A stretch of 64,000 nucleotides of DNA. It comes from Megascapheus bottae (lineage: Eukaryota > Chordata > Mammalia > Rodentia > Geomyidae). The stretch spans positions 2,356,001-2,420,000 of the forward strand of contig JANJXV010000129.1 of NCBI GenBank assembly GCA_024803745.1, read 5' to 3'. The notes beneath the pieces are model-generated. The model was not told where the DNA came from. It did not search any database and saw nothing but the letters and a program-made list of their open reading frames with translations. Shown one piece after another: positions 51,878 through 63,350 of the stretch. The position numbers and the translations under genes are program-made. The first letter of the stretch is position 1. Every line of letters starts with the position of its first letter.

Positions 51878-54800
51878 AATGTAGGTTTCTGAAGTCATAG
51901 AATGGAGGTGTGTGAAGTCATAGAATGGAGGTGTGTGAAGTCACAGAATGGAGGTGTGTGATGTCATAGAATGGAGGTGTGTGAATTCACAGAATGGAGG
52001 TTTGTGGCGGCATAGAATGGAGGTGTGTGAAGTCACAGAATGGAGGTGTGTAAAGTCACAGAGTGGAGGTGTGTGAAGTCACAGAATGGAGTTTTGTGTG
52101 AAGTCACAGAATGGAGGTGTGTGAAGTCACAGAATGCAGGTGTGTGAAGTCAGAATAGTGGTGTGCGAAGTCATAGAATGGAGGTGTGTGAAGTCATAAT
52201 GGAGCTGTGTGAAGTCATAGAATTGAAGTGTGTGAAGTCAGAATGGAGGTGTGTAAACTCATAGAATGGAGGTGTAAGAAATCACAATGGAAGTGTGGGA
52301 AGTCACAGAATGGATGTGTAAGAACTCAGAAAGGAGGTGTGTGAAGTCTTAGAATGGAGGTCTGTGAAGTCATAGAATGGATGTGTGTGAAATCATAGAA
52401 TGGAGGTGTGTGAATTCACAGAATTGAGGTGTGTGAAATCAGAATGGAGGTGTGTGAAGTCAGAATGGTGGGGTGTGAATTCAGAGAATGGAGGTGTGTG
52501 AAGTCAAAATGCAGGTGTGTGAAATCATAGAATGGAGGTGTGTGAAGTCACAAAGTAGGTTTCTGAAGTCATAGAATGGTGGTGTGTGAAGTCATAGAAT
52601 GGAGGTGTGTGAAGTCACAGAATGGAGGTGTGTGATGTCATAGAATGGAGGTGTGTGAAGTCACAGAATGGAGGTTTGTGAAGGCATAGAATGGAGGTGT
52701 GTGAAGTCATAGAATGGAGGTGTGTGAAGTCACAGAATGGAGGTGTGTGAAGTCACAGAATGGAGGTGAGTGAAGTCACAGAATTGAGGTGTGTGAAGTC
52801 ACAGTATGGAGGTGTGTGAACTCAGATTTGAGGTGTGTGAAGTCACAGAATGGAGGTGTGTGAAGTCAAGAGGGAGGTGTCTGAAGTCACAGAATGGAGG
52901 TGTGTGAAGACACAGAATGGAGGTGTGTGAACTCAGAGAGGAGGTGTGTGAAGTCACAGAATGGAGGTGTGTGAAGTCATAGAATGGAAGTGTGTGAAGT
53001 CATAGAATGGAGGTATGTGAAGTCAGAATGGAGGTGTGTGAAGTCACAGAATGGAGGTGTGTGCAGAATGGAGGTGTGTGTAGTCACAGAATGGAGGTTT
53101 GTGAAGTCATAGAATGGAGGTGTGGGAAGTCATAGAATGGATATTGCTGAAGTAAGAATGAAGGTGTGTGAAGTCACAGAATGGAGGGGTCTGAAGTCAT
53201 AGAATGGATGTTGCTGAAGTAAGAATGAAGGTGTGTGAACTCATAGAATGGAGGTGTGTGAATTCATGGAACGTAGGTGTGTGAAGTCAAAGAATGGAGG
53301 TGTATGATATCAAACAATGGAAGTGTGTGAAGTCATAGAATGGAGGTGTGTGAAGTCAGAATAGAGGTGTGTGAAGTCATAGAATGGAGGTGTGTGAAGT
53401 CAGAATGGAGCTGTGTGAAGTCATAGAATGGTGGTTTTTGAAGTCACAGAATGGAGGTGTGTGAAGTCAGATTGGAGGTATGTGAAGTCACAGAATGGAG
53501 GTGTGTCAACTCAGAAAGGAGGTATGTGAAGTCATAGAATGGAGGTGTGTGAAGTCAAAGAATGGAGTTGTGGAAATCATAGAATGGAAGTGTGTGAAGT
53601 CAAAGAATTGAGGTGTGTGAAGTCAGCATGGAGGTGTGTGTATTCAGAATGGAGGTGTGTGAAGTCAGAGACTGGAGTTGTGTGAAGTCACAATGCAGGT
53701 GTGTGAACTGATAGAACGTAGGTGTGTGAAGTCACAATGTAGGCTTGTGAAGTCAGAATGGAGGTTTGTGAAGTCATAGAATGGAGGTGTGTGAAGTCAC
53801 AATATGGAGGTGTGTGAACTCCGAATGGAGGTGTGTGAAGTCACAGAATGGACGTGTGTGAAGTCATAGAATGGAGATGTGTGAAGTCACAGAATGGAGG
53901 TGTGTGAAATCGTGGAATGGAGGTGTGTGAAGTCAGAGAATCGAGGTGTGTGAAGTCACAGAATGGAGGTGTGTGAAGTCACAGAATGGACGTGTGTGAA
54001 CTCACAATGGAGGTGAGTGAAGTCACAGAGTGGAGGTGTGTGAAGTAATAGAATGGAAGTGTGTGAAGTCATAGAATGTAGGTGTGTGATGTCAGAATGG
54101 AGGGGTGTGAAGTCACAGAATGGAGGTATGTGACGTCATAAGTGTTGGTGTGTGAAGTCATAGAATGGAGGTGTGTGAAGTCATAGAATGGAGTTGTGTG
54201 AAGTCTTAGAATGGAGGTGTGTGAAGTCAAAGAAGGCTGGTGTGTGAAGTCACAGAATGGAGTTGTGTGAAGTCACAATGGAGGTGTGTGAAGACATAGA
54301 ATGGAGGTGAGTGAACGCAAAGAATGGAAGTTTGTTAAGTCATAGAATGGAAAGTGTGTGAAATCATAGAATGGAGGTGTGTGAAGTCACAAAATTGAGG
54401 TGTGTAAAGTCACAGACTGGAGGTGTGTGAAGTCACAGAATGCAGGTGTGTGACGTCAGAATGGAGGTGTGTGAAGTCACAGAATGGAGGTGAAGTCATA
54501 GAAGGGAGGTGTGTGAAGTCATAGAATGGAGGTGTGTGAAGTCACAGAAGTCAGGTGTGTGAAGTCACAGAATACAGTTGTGTGAAGTCATGGAATGGAG
54601 GTGTGTGAAGTCAGAATGCAGGTGTGTGAAGTCATAGAATGGAGGTGTGTGAAGTCATAGAATGGAGGTGTGTGAAGTCATAGATTGGAAGTGTGTGAAG
54701 TCATAGAATGGAGGTGCGTGAAGTCATAGATTGAAGGTGTGTGGAAGTCATAGTATGGAGGTGTGTGAAGTCACAGAAAGGAGGTGTGTGAAGTCACAGA

Positions 54801-57800
54801 ATGGAGGTGTGTGAAGTCAAAATGGAGGTGTGTGAAGTCAAAGAATGGAGTTGTGCGAAGTCATAGATTGGAAGTGTGTGAAGTTATAGAATGGAGGTGT
54901 GTGAAGTCACAGAAGGGAGGTGTGTGAAGTCACAGAATCGAGTTGTCTGAAGTCACATTGGAGGTGTGTGAAGTCATAGAATGGAGTTGTGTGAAGTCAG
55001 AATAGAGGTGTGCGAAGTCATAGAATGGAGATGTGTGAAGTCAGAATGGAGCTGTGTGAAGTCTTAGAATGGAGGTGTGTGAAGTCAGAATGGAGGTGTG
55101 TGAACTCATAGAATGGAGGTGTATGAAGTCACAATGGAGGTGTGTGAAGTCATAGAATGGGGATTTTTGCAGTCACAGAATGGAGGTGTGTGAAGTCATA
55201 GAATAGAGGTGTGGGAAGTAAAAACGGAGTTTGTGAACTCGTAGAATGAAGGTGTGTGAACTCATAGAATGGAGGTTGTGAAGTCATGGAATGGAGGTGT
55301 GTGAAGTCAAAGAATATAGGTTTGTGAAGTCAAACAATAGAGGTGTGTGAAGTCAAACAATGGAGGTGTGTGAAGTCACAGAATGGATGTGTGTGAAGTC
55401 AAAACGGCGGTGTGAGAAGTCACAAAATGGAGGTGTGTGAAGTCACAGAATGAAGGTGTGTGAAGTCAAAAATATGGTGTGTGAAGTTACAAATGGACGT
55501 GTGTAAAGTCACAGAATGGAGGTGTGTGAAGTCAAAATGGAGGTGTGTGAAGTCAAAGAATGGAGGTGTGTGAAGTCATCGAATGGAGGTATGTAAACTC
55601 ATGTCATGGAGGTGTGTGAAGTCACAGAATGGAGGTGTGTGAAATCAGAATTGAGGTGTGCTAATTCATAGAATAGAGGTGTGTGAAGTCAGAATGGAGG
55701 TGTGTGAACTCATAGAATGGAGGTATGTGAAGTCACAATGGAGGTGTGTGAAGTCATAGAATGGTGGTATGTGAAGTTACAGAATGGAGGTGTGGAAGTC
55801 ATAGAATGGAAGTGTGTGAAGTCAGAAATTGAGGTGTGTGAAGTCACAGAATATAGGTGTGTGAATTCAGAATGGAAGTGTGTGAAGTCAAAGAATGGAG
55901 GTGTGTGAAGTCATGGAATGGAGGTGTGTGAAATCATAGAATATAGGTGTGTGAAGTCACAGAATGCAGGTGTGTGAAGTCAGAATGGAGGTGTGTGAAG
56001 TGATAGAATTGAGGTGTGTAAAGTCAGAATGGAGGTGTGTGAACACATAGAAGGGAGGTGTGTGAAATCACAATGGAGGTGTGTGAAATCGTAAAATGGA
56101 GGTATGTGTTTCAGAGAATCAAGGTGTGTGAAGTAAATGAATGGAGGTGTGTGTAGTCACAGAATGGATGTGTGTGAACTCACAATGGAGGTGAGTGAAG
56201 TCACAGAATGGAGGTGTGTGAAGTCATAGAATGGAAGTGTGTGAAGTCATAGAATGTAGGTGTGTGATGTCAGGATGGAGGTGTGTGAAGTCACAGAATG
56301 GAGGAGGGTGAGGTCATAAATGTTGGTGTGTGAAGTCATAGAATGGAGGTGTGAAGCCATAGAATGGAGGTGTGAAGACATAGAATGGAGGTGTGTGAAG
56401 TCATAGAATGGAGGTGTGTGAAGTCACAGAAGGGAGGTGTGGAAAGTCACAGAATGGATGTTGCTGAAGTAAGAATGAAGGTGTGTTAAGTCATAGAATG
56501 GAGGTGTCTGAAGTCATAGAATGGATGTTGCTGAAGTAAGAATGGAGGTGTGTGAACTCATAGAATGGACGTGTGTGAACTCATAGAATGGAGGTGTGTG
56601 AATTCATGGAACGGAGGTGTGTGAAGTCAAAGAATGGAGGTGTATGATGTCAAACAATGGAAGTGTGTGAAGTCATAGATTGGAGGTGTGTGAAGTCATA
56701 GAAGGGAGGTGTGTGAAGTTACAGAATGGAGGTCTGTAAAGTCACAGAGTGGAGGTGTGTGAAGGCACAGAAGGGAGGGGAGTGAAGTCAAAGAATGGAG
56801 GTATGTGAAGTCACAGAATGGAGGGGTGTGAAGTCAGAATTGAGGTGTGCGAAGTCATAGAATGGAGGTGTGTGAAGTCAGAAAGGAGCTGTGTGAACTC
56901 ATAGAATGGAGGTGTGTGAAGTCACAATTGAGATGTGTGAAGTCATAGAATGGTGGTTTTTGAAGTCACAGAATGGAGGTGTGTGAGGTCATAGATGGAG
57001 GTGTGTGGAGTCAGATTGGAGGTATGTGAAGTCACAGAATGGAGGTGTGTCAACTCAGAAAGGAGGTATGTGAAGTCATAGAATAGAGTTATGTGAAGTC
57101 AAAGAATGGAGGTGTGGGAAATCATAGAATGGAGGTGTGTGAAGTCACAGAATTGAGGTGTATGAAGTCAGAATGGAGGTGTGTGAATTCAGAATGGAGG
57201 TGTGTGAAGTCATAGAATGGAGGTGTGTGAAGTCATGGAATGGAGGTGTGTGAAATCCAAGAATGGAGGTGTGTGAAATCAATCATTGGAGGTGTATGAA
57301 GTCACAGACTGGAGATGTGTGAAGTCACAGAATGGAAGTGTGTGAAGTCAAAATTGAGGTGTGTGAAGTCACAGAATGGAGGTGTGTGACGTCACAGAAA
57401 ATAGGTGTGTGAAGTCAAAATGGAGGTGTGTGAGCTCATAGAATAGAGGTGTGTGACCTCATAGAATGGAGGTGTGTGAAGTCATGGAATGGATATGTGT
57501 GAAATCCAAGAATGGAGGTGTGTGAAATCAAACAATGGAGGTGTATGAAGTCACAGAATGGAGATGTGTGAAGTCACAGAATGGAAGTGTGTGAAGTCAA
57601 AATTGAGGTGTGTGAAGTCACAGAACGGAGGTGTGTGAAGTCAAAATTTTGATGTGTGAAGTCACAAACGGAGGTGTGTGAAGTCACAGAATTGTGGAGT
57701 GTGAAGTCAAAATGGAGGTGTGTGAAGTCAAAGAAAGGAGGTGTGTGAAGTCATAGAATGGAGGTGTATGAAGTCATGGAATTGAGGTTTCTGAAGTCAT

Positions 57801-59217
57801 AGAATGGAGATTTGTGAAGTCATAGAAAGATGTGTGTGAAGTCAGAATGGAGATATGTAAAGTCACAGAATGGAGGTGTGTGAAGTCAAAGAATGTTGGT
57901 GTGTGAAGTCATAGAATGGAGGTGTATGAAGTCATGGAATGGAGGTGTGTGAAATCAGAATGCACGTGTGTGAAGTCATAGAATGGAGTTGTGGGAAGTC
58001 ATAGAATGGAGGTGTGTGAAGTCACAAAATGGAGGTGTGTGAAGTCATAGAATGGAAGTGTGTGAAGTCATAGAATGGAGGTGTGTGAAGTCTTAGAATG
58101 GAGGTGTGTGAAGTCTTAGAATGGAGGTGTGTGAAGTCATAGAATGGAGGTGTGTGAAGTCACAGAATGAAGGTGTGTGAAGTCATAGAATGGAGGTGTC
58201 TGAAGTCATAGAATGGATGTTGCTGAAGTAAGAATGGAGGTGTGTGAACTCATAGAATGGAGGTGTGTGAATTCATGGAACGGAGGTGTGTGAAGTCAAA
58301 GAATGGAGGTGTGTGAAGTCACAGAAGAGAGGTGTGTGAAGTCAGAGCATCGAGGTGTGTGAATTCACAGAATGGAGGTGTGTGAAGTCACAGAATGGAG
58401 GTGGGTGAACTCACAATGGAGGTGAGTGAAGTCACAGAATGGAGGTATGTGAAGTCATAGAATGGAAGTGTGTGAAGTCATAGAATGGAGGTGTGTGATG
58501 TCAGAATGGCCGTGTGTTAAGTCACAGAATGGAGGTGTGTGACGTCATAAATTTTGGTGTGCGAAGTCATAGTATGTTGGTGTGAAGTCATAGAATGGAG
58601 GTGTGTGAAGTCAAAGAATGGAGGTGTGTGAAGTCACAGAAGTCAGGTGTGTGAAGTCACAGAATAGAGTTGTGTGAGGTCACAATTGAGGTGTGTGAAT
58701 TCATAGAATGGAGGTATGTGAAGTCAAAGAATGGATGTGTGTGAAGTCATAGAATGGAGGTGTGTGAAATCACAGAATGGAGGTGTGTATAGTCACAGAG
58801 TGGAGGTGTGTAAAGTCACAGAGTGGAGGTTTGTGAAGTCTCAGAATGGAGGTGTGTGAAGTCATAGAATGGAGGTGTTTGAAGTCATAGAATGTTGGTT
58901 TTTGAAGTCACAGAATGCAGGTGTGTGAATTCATAGAATGGAGGTGTATGAAGTCAGATTGGAGGGGTGTGAGGTAACAGAATGGAGGTGTGTCAACTCA
59001 GAAAGGAGGTGTGTGAAGTCATAGAATGGAGGTGTTTGAAGTCATAGAATGGAGGTGTGTGAAATCATAGAATGGAGGTGTGTGAAGTCACAGAAATGAG
59101 GTGTTTGAAGTCAAATGGAAGTCTGTGAAGGCAGAATGGAGGTGTGTGAAGTCATAGAATGGAGGTGTGTGAAGTCATAGAATGGAGGTGTGTGAAGTAA
59201 CAGAATGGAGGTGTGTG
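51878..59217. repeat. Long diverged copy of about 35.04-42.66 kb
   Basis: AATGTAGGTTTCTGAAG at 51878 matches 35041, ACGTAGGTGTG at 53716 matches 36901, the 63-codon open stretch at 55717-55908 matches 39333-39524, and the 68-codon open stretch at 59221 matches 42665. Offsets are 16,837, 16,815, 16,384 and 16,556 bp. The left 1.8 kb equals the second half of the 3,758-bp unit, so this copy preserves one relative of that unit outside the three-copy array. Confidence 0.86.
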
Positions 59218-60434
59218 AAGTCACAGAATGGAGGTGTGTGAACTCAGAATGGAGGTGTGTGAATTCACAGAAGGGAGGTTTGTGAAGTCATAGAATGGAG
59301 ATTTCTGCAGTAAGAATGAAACTGTGTGAAGACATAGAATGGAGGTGTGTGTAGTCAAAATGGAGGTGTGTGAAGGCAAACAATGGAGGTGTGTGAAGTC
59401 ACAGAATGGAGGTGTGTGAAGTAACAATGTAGGTTTCTGAAGTCATAGAATGGAGGTGTGTGAAGTCTTAGAATTTAGGTGTGTGAAGTCACAGAATGGA
59501 GGCGTGTAATGTCATAGAATGGAGGTGTGTGAAGTCACAGAATGGAGGTGTGTGAAGGCATAAAATGGAGGTGTGTGAAGTCATAGAATGGAGGTGTGTG
59601 AAGTCATAGAATGGAGGTGTGTGAAGTCACAGAATGGAGGTGTGTGAAGTCACAGTATGGAGGTGTGTGAACCCAGATTTAAGGTGTGTGAAGGCACAGA
59701 GTGCAGGGATGTGAAATCAAAGAACAGATGTATGTGAAGTCACAGAATGAAGGGGTGTGAAGTCAGAATAGAGGTTTGCGAAGTCATAGAATGGAGGTGT
59801 GTAAAGTCAAAATGGAGCTGTGTGAACTCATAGAATGGAGGTGTGTGAAGTCACAATGGAGATGTGCGAAGTCATAGAATGGTGATTTTGGAAGTCACAG
59901 AATGGAGGTGTGTGAGGTCATAGAATGGAGGTGTGTGAAGTCAGATTGGAGGTATGTGAAGTCACAGAATGGAGGTGTGTCAACTCAGAAATGAGGTATG
60001 TGAAGTCATAGAATGGAGGTGTGTGAAGTCACAGAATTGAGGTGTGTGAAGTCAGAATGGAGGTGTGTGAATTCACAATGGAGGTGTATGAAGTCAGAGA
60101 ATGGAGGTTTGTGAAGTCACAATGCAGGTGTGTGAACTGATAGAACGTAGGTGTTTGAAGTCACAATGAAGGTGTGTGAAGTCAAAGAAAGGAGGTGTGT
60201 GATGTCTTAGAATGGAGGTGTATGAAGTCATGGAATTGAGGTTTCTGAAGTCATAGAATGGAGATTTGTGAAGTCATAGAATGGATGTGTGTGAAGTCAG
60301 AATGGAGATATGTGAAGTCACAGAATGGAGGTGTGTGAAGTCAAAGAATGTTGGTGTGTGAAGTCATAGAATGGAGGTGTATGAAGTCATGGAATGGAGG
60401 TGTGTGAAGTCACAGAATAGAGGTGTTTGAAGTC
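58344..60434. repeat. Unit R, first copy (about 2.09 kb)
   Basis: AGAGCATCGAGG falls at 58344, 60435 and 63351, each followed by GGTGGGTGAACTC, GGTGAGTGAAG, CATAAATTTTG and AGTATGTTGGTGTGAAG monomers in order. The unit overlaps the right end of the long copy above. The 68-codon minus-strand open stretches at 59221 and 61243 belong to copies one and two, 2,022 bp apart. Confidence 0.84.
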
Positions 60435-63350
60435 AGAGCATCGAGGTGTGTGAATTCACAAAATGGAGGTGTGTGAAGTCACAGAATGGAGGTGGGTGAA
60501 CTCACAATGGAGGTGAGTGAAGTCACAGAATGGAGGTGTGTGAAGTCATAGAATGGAAGTGTGTGAAGTCATAGAATGGAGGTGTGTGGTGTCAGAATGG
60601 AGGTGTGTTAAGTCACAGAATGGAGGTGTGTGACGTCATAAATTTTGATGTGTGAAGTCATAGTATGTTGGTGTGAAGTCATAGAATGGAGGTGTGTGAA
60701 GTCACAGAAGTCAGGTGTGTGAAGTCACAGAATAGAGTTGTGTGAGGTCACAATGGAGGTGTGTGAATTCATAGAATGGAGGTGTGTGAAGTCAAAGAAT
60801 GGATGTGTGTGAAGTCATAGAATGGAGGTGTGTGAAATCACAGAATGGAGGTGTGTATAGTCACAGAGTGGAGGTGTGTAAAGTCACAGAGTGGAGGTTT
60901 GTGAAGTCTCAGAATGGAGGTGTGTGAAGTCATAGAATGGAGGTGTTTGAAGTCATAGAATGTTGGTTTTTGAAGTCACAGAATGCAGGTGTGTGAATTC
61001 ATAGAATGGAGGTGTATGAAGTCAGATTGGAGGGGTGTGAAGTAACAGAATGGAGGTGTGTCAACTCAGAAAGGAGGTGTGTGAACTCATAGAATGGAGG
61101 TGTGTGAAATCATAGAATGGAGGTGTGTGAAGTCACAGAAATGAGGTGTTTGAAGTCAAATGGAAGTCTGTGAAGGCAGAATGGAGGTGTGTGAAGTCAT
61201 AGAATGGAGGTGTGTGACGTAACAGAATGGAGGTGTGTGAAGTCACAGAATGGAGGTGTGTGAACTCAGAATGGAGGTGTGTGAATTCACAGAAGGGAGG
61301 TTTGTGAAGTCATAGAATGGATATTTCTGCAGTAAGAATGAAGCTGTGTGAAGACATAGAATGGAGGTGTGTGTAGTCAAAATAGAGGTGTGTGAAGGCA
61401 AAAAATCTAGGTGTGTGAAGTCACAGAATGGAGGTGTGTGAAGTAACAATGTAGGTTTCTGAAGTCATAGAATGGAGGTGTGTGAAGTCATAGAATTTAG
61501 GTGTGTGAAGTCACAGAATGGAGGCGTGTGATGTCATAGAATGGAGGTGTGTGAAGTCACAGAATGGAGGTGTGTGAAGGCATAAAATGGAGGTGTGTGA
61601 AGTCATAGAATGGAGGTGTGTGAAGTCATAGAATGGAAGTGTGTGAAATCACAGAATGGAGGTGTGTGAAGTCACAGTTAAGAGGTGTGTGAACTCAGAT
61701 TTAAGGTGTGTGAATGCACAGAGTGCAGGGGTGTGAAATCAAAGAATAGAGGTATGTGAAGTCACAGAATGCAGGGGTGTGAAGTCAGAATAGAGGTTTG
61801 CGAAGTCATAGAATGGAGGTGTGTAAAGTCAGAATGGAGTTGTGTGAACTCATAGAATGGAGGTGTGTGAAGTCACAATGGAGATGTGCGAAGTCATAGA
61901 ATGGTGATTTTGGAAGTCACAGAATGGAGGTGTGAGGTCATAGAATGGAGGTGTGTGAAGTCAGATTGGAGGTATGTGAAGTCACAGAATGGAGGTGTGT
62001 CAACTCAGAAATGAGGTATGTGAAGTCATAGAATGGAGGTGTGTGAAGTCACAGAATTGAGGTGTGTGAAGTCAGAATGGAGGTTTGTGAATTCAGAATG
62101 GAGGTGTGTGAAGTCAGAGAATGGAGGTTTGTGAAGTCACAATGCAGGTGTGTGAACTGATAGAACGTAGGTGTGTGAAGTCACAATGAAGGTGTGTGAA
62201 GTGATAGAATGGAGGTGTGTGAAGTCAGATTGGAGGGGTGTGAAGTAACAGAATGGAGGTGTGTCAACTCAGAAAGGAGGTGTGTGAAGTCATAGAATGG
62301 AGGTGTTTGAAGTCATAGAATGGAGGTGTGTGAAATCATAGAATGGAGGTGTGTGAAGTCACAGAAATTAGGTTTTTGAAGTCAAATGGAAGTCTGTGAA
62401 GGTAGAATGGAGGTGTGTGAAGTCATAGAATGGAGGTGTGTGAAGTCATAGAATGGAGGTGTGTGAACTCAGAATGGAGGACTGTGAATTCCCAGAAGGG
62501 AGGTTTGTGAAGTCATAGAATGGAGATTTCTGCCGTAAGAATGAAGCTGTGAGAAGACATAGAATGGAGGTGAGTGTAGTCAAAATGGAGGTGTGTGAAG
62601 GCAAAAAATGGAGGTGTGTGAAGTCACAGAATGGAGGTGTGTGAAGTAACAATGTAGGTTTCTGAAGTCCTAGAATGGAGGTGTGTGAAGTCATAGAATG
62701 GAGGTGTGTGAAGTCACAGAATGGAGGCGTGTGATGTCATAGAATGGAGGTGTGTGAAGTCACAAAATGGAGGTGTGTGAAGTCAAAAAGGTGGTGTGTG
62801 AAGTCACAAATGGACGTGTGTAAAGTCACAGAATGGAGGTGTGTGAAGTCAAAATGGAGGTGTGTGAAGTCAAAGAATGGATGTGTGTGAAGTCATCGAA
62901 TAGAGGTATGAAAAGTCATGTCATGGAGCTGTGTGAAGTCATAGAATGGAGGTGTATGAAGTCATGGAATGGAGGTGTGTGAAGTCACAAAATGGAGGTG
63001 TATGAAGTCATAGAATGAAAGTGTGTGAAGTCATAGAATGGAGGTGTGTGAAGTCTTAGAATGGAGGTGTGTGAAGTCATAGAATGGAGGTGTGTGAAGT
63101 CACAGAAGGGAGGTGTGTGAAGTCACAGAATGGATGTGGCTGAAGTAATAATGAAGGTGTGTGAAGTCATAGAATGGAGGTGTCTGAAGTCATAGAAAGG
63201 ATGTTGCTGAAGTAAGAATGGAGGTGTGTGAACTCATAGAATGGAGGTGTGTGAACTCATAGAATGGTGGTGTGTGAATTCATGGAATGGAAGTGTGTGT
63301 AGTCAAAGAATGGAGGTGTGTAAAGTCACAGAATAGAGGTGTTTGAAGTC
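60435..63350. repeat. Unit R, second copy, enlarged to about 2.9 kb
   Basis: This matches 58344-60434 for most of its length but is about 0.8 kb longer. GAAGTCAGATTGGAGGGG at 61018 recurs at about 62221 (spacing 1,203 bp), so part of the unit is duplicated inside the copy. A patch resembling 14.3-14.46 kb follows at about 62770-62935. Confidence 0.78.
62770..62935. repeat. Displaced patch of P-unit monomers
   Basis: A run of CAAAAAGGTGG, CACAAATGGACGTGTGTAAAG, CATCGAAT and CATGTCATGG variants sits here inside unit R. The same rare variants in the same order are the signature of the P-type unit at about 14316-14463, 16519-16666, 39087-39231 and 55468-55610. Such short out-of-context patches fit conversion-like or double-exchange transfer between distant parts of the array. 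Confidence 0.75.

Noticed and set aside
10193..55908. 62-63-codon + strand open frames at 10193, 14568, 16771, 21717, 25390, 39333 and 55717
   Set aside because: They recur because the block recurs, not because a protein is conserved. They are pure repeat translation with no domain, signal peptide or codon pattern, and lie in the same array context as everything else.
1620..62694. 61-84-codon minus-strand open frames (1620, 8365, 19104, 24050, 26932, 30690, 34448, 42665, 44622, 48613, 59221, 61243, 62446)
   Set aside because: The peptides repeat MTSHTSIL and FYDFTHLH motifs, which are the reverse-strand reading of the monomer in rotating frames. They end at the TGA built into ATTCTATGA or ATTCTGTGA. 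No independent evidence of coding.
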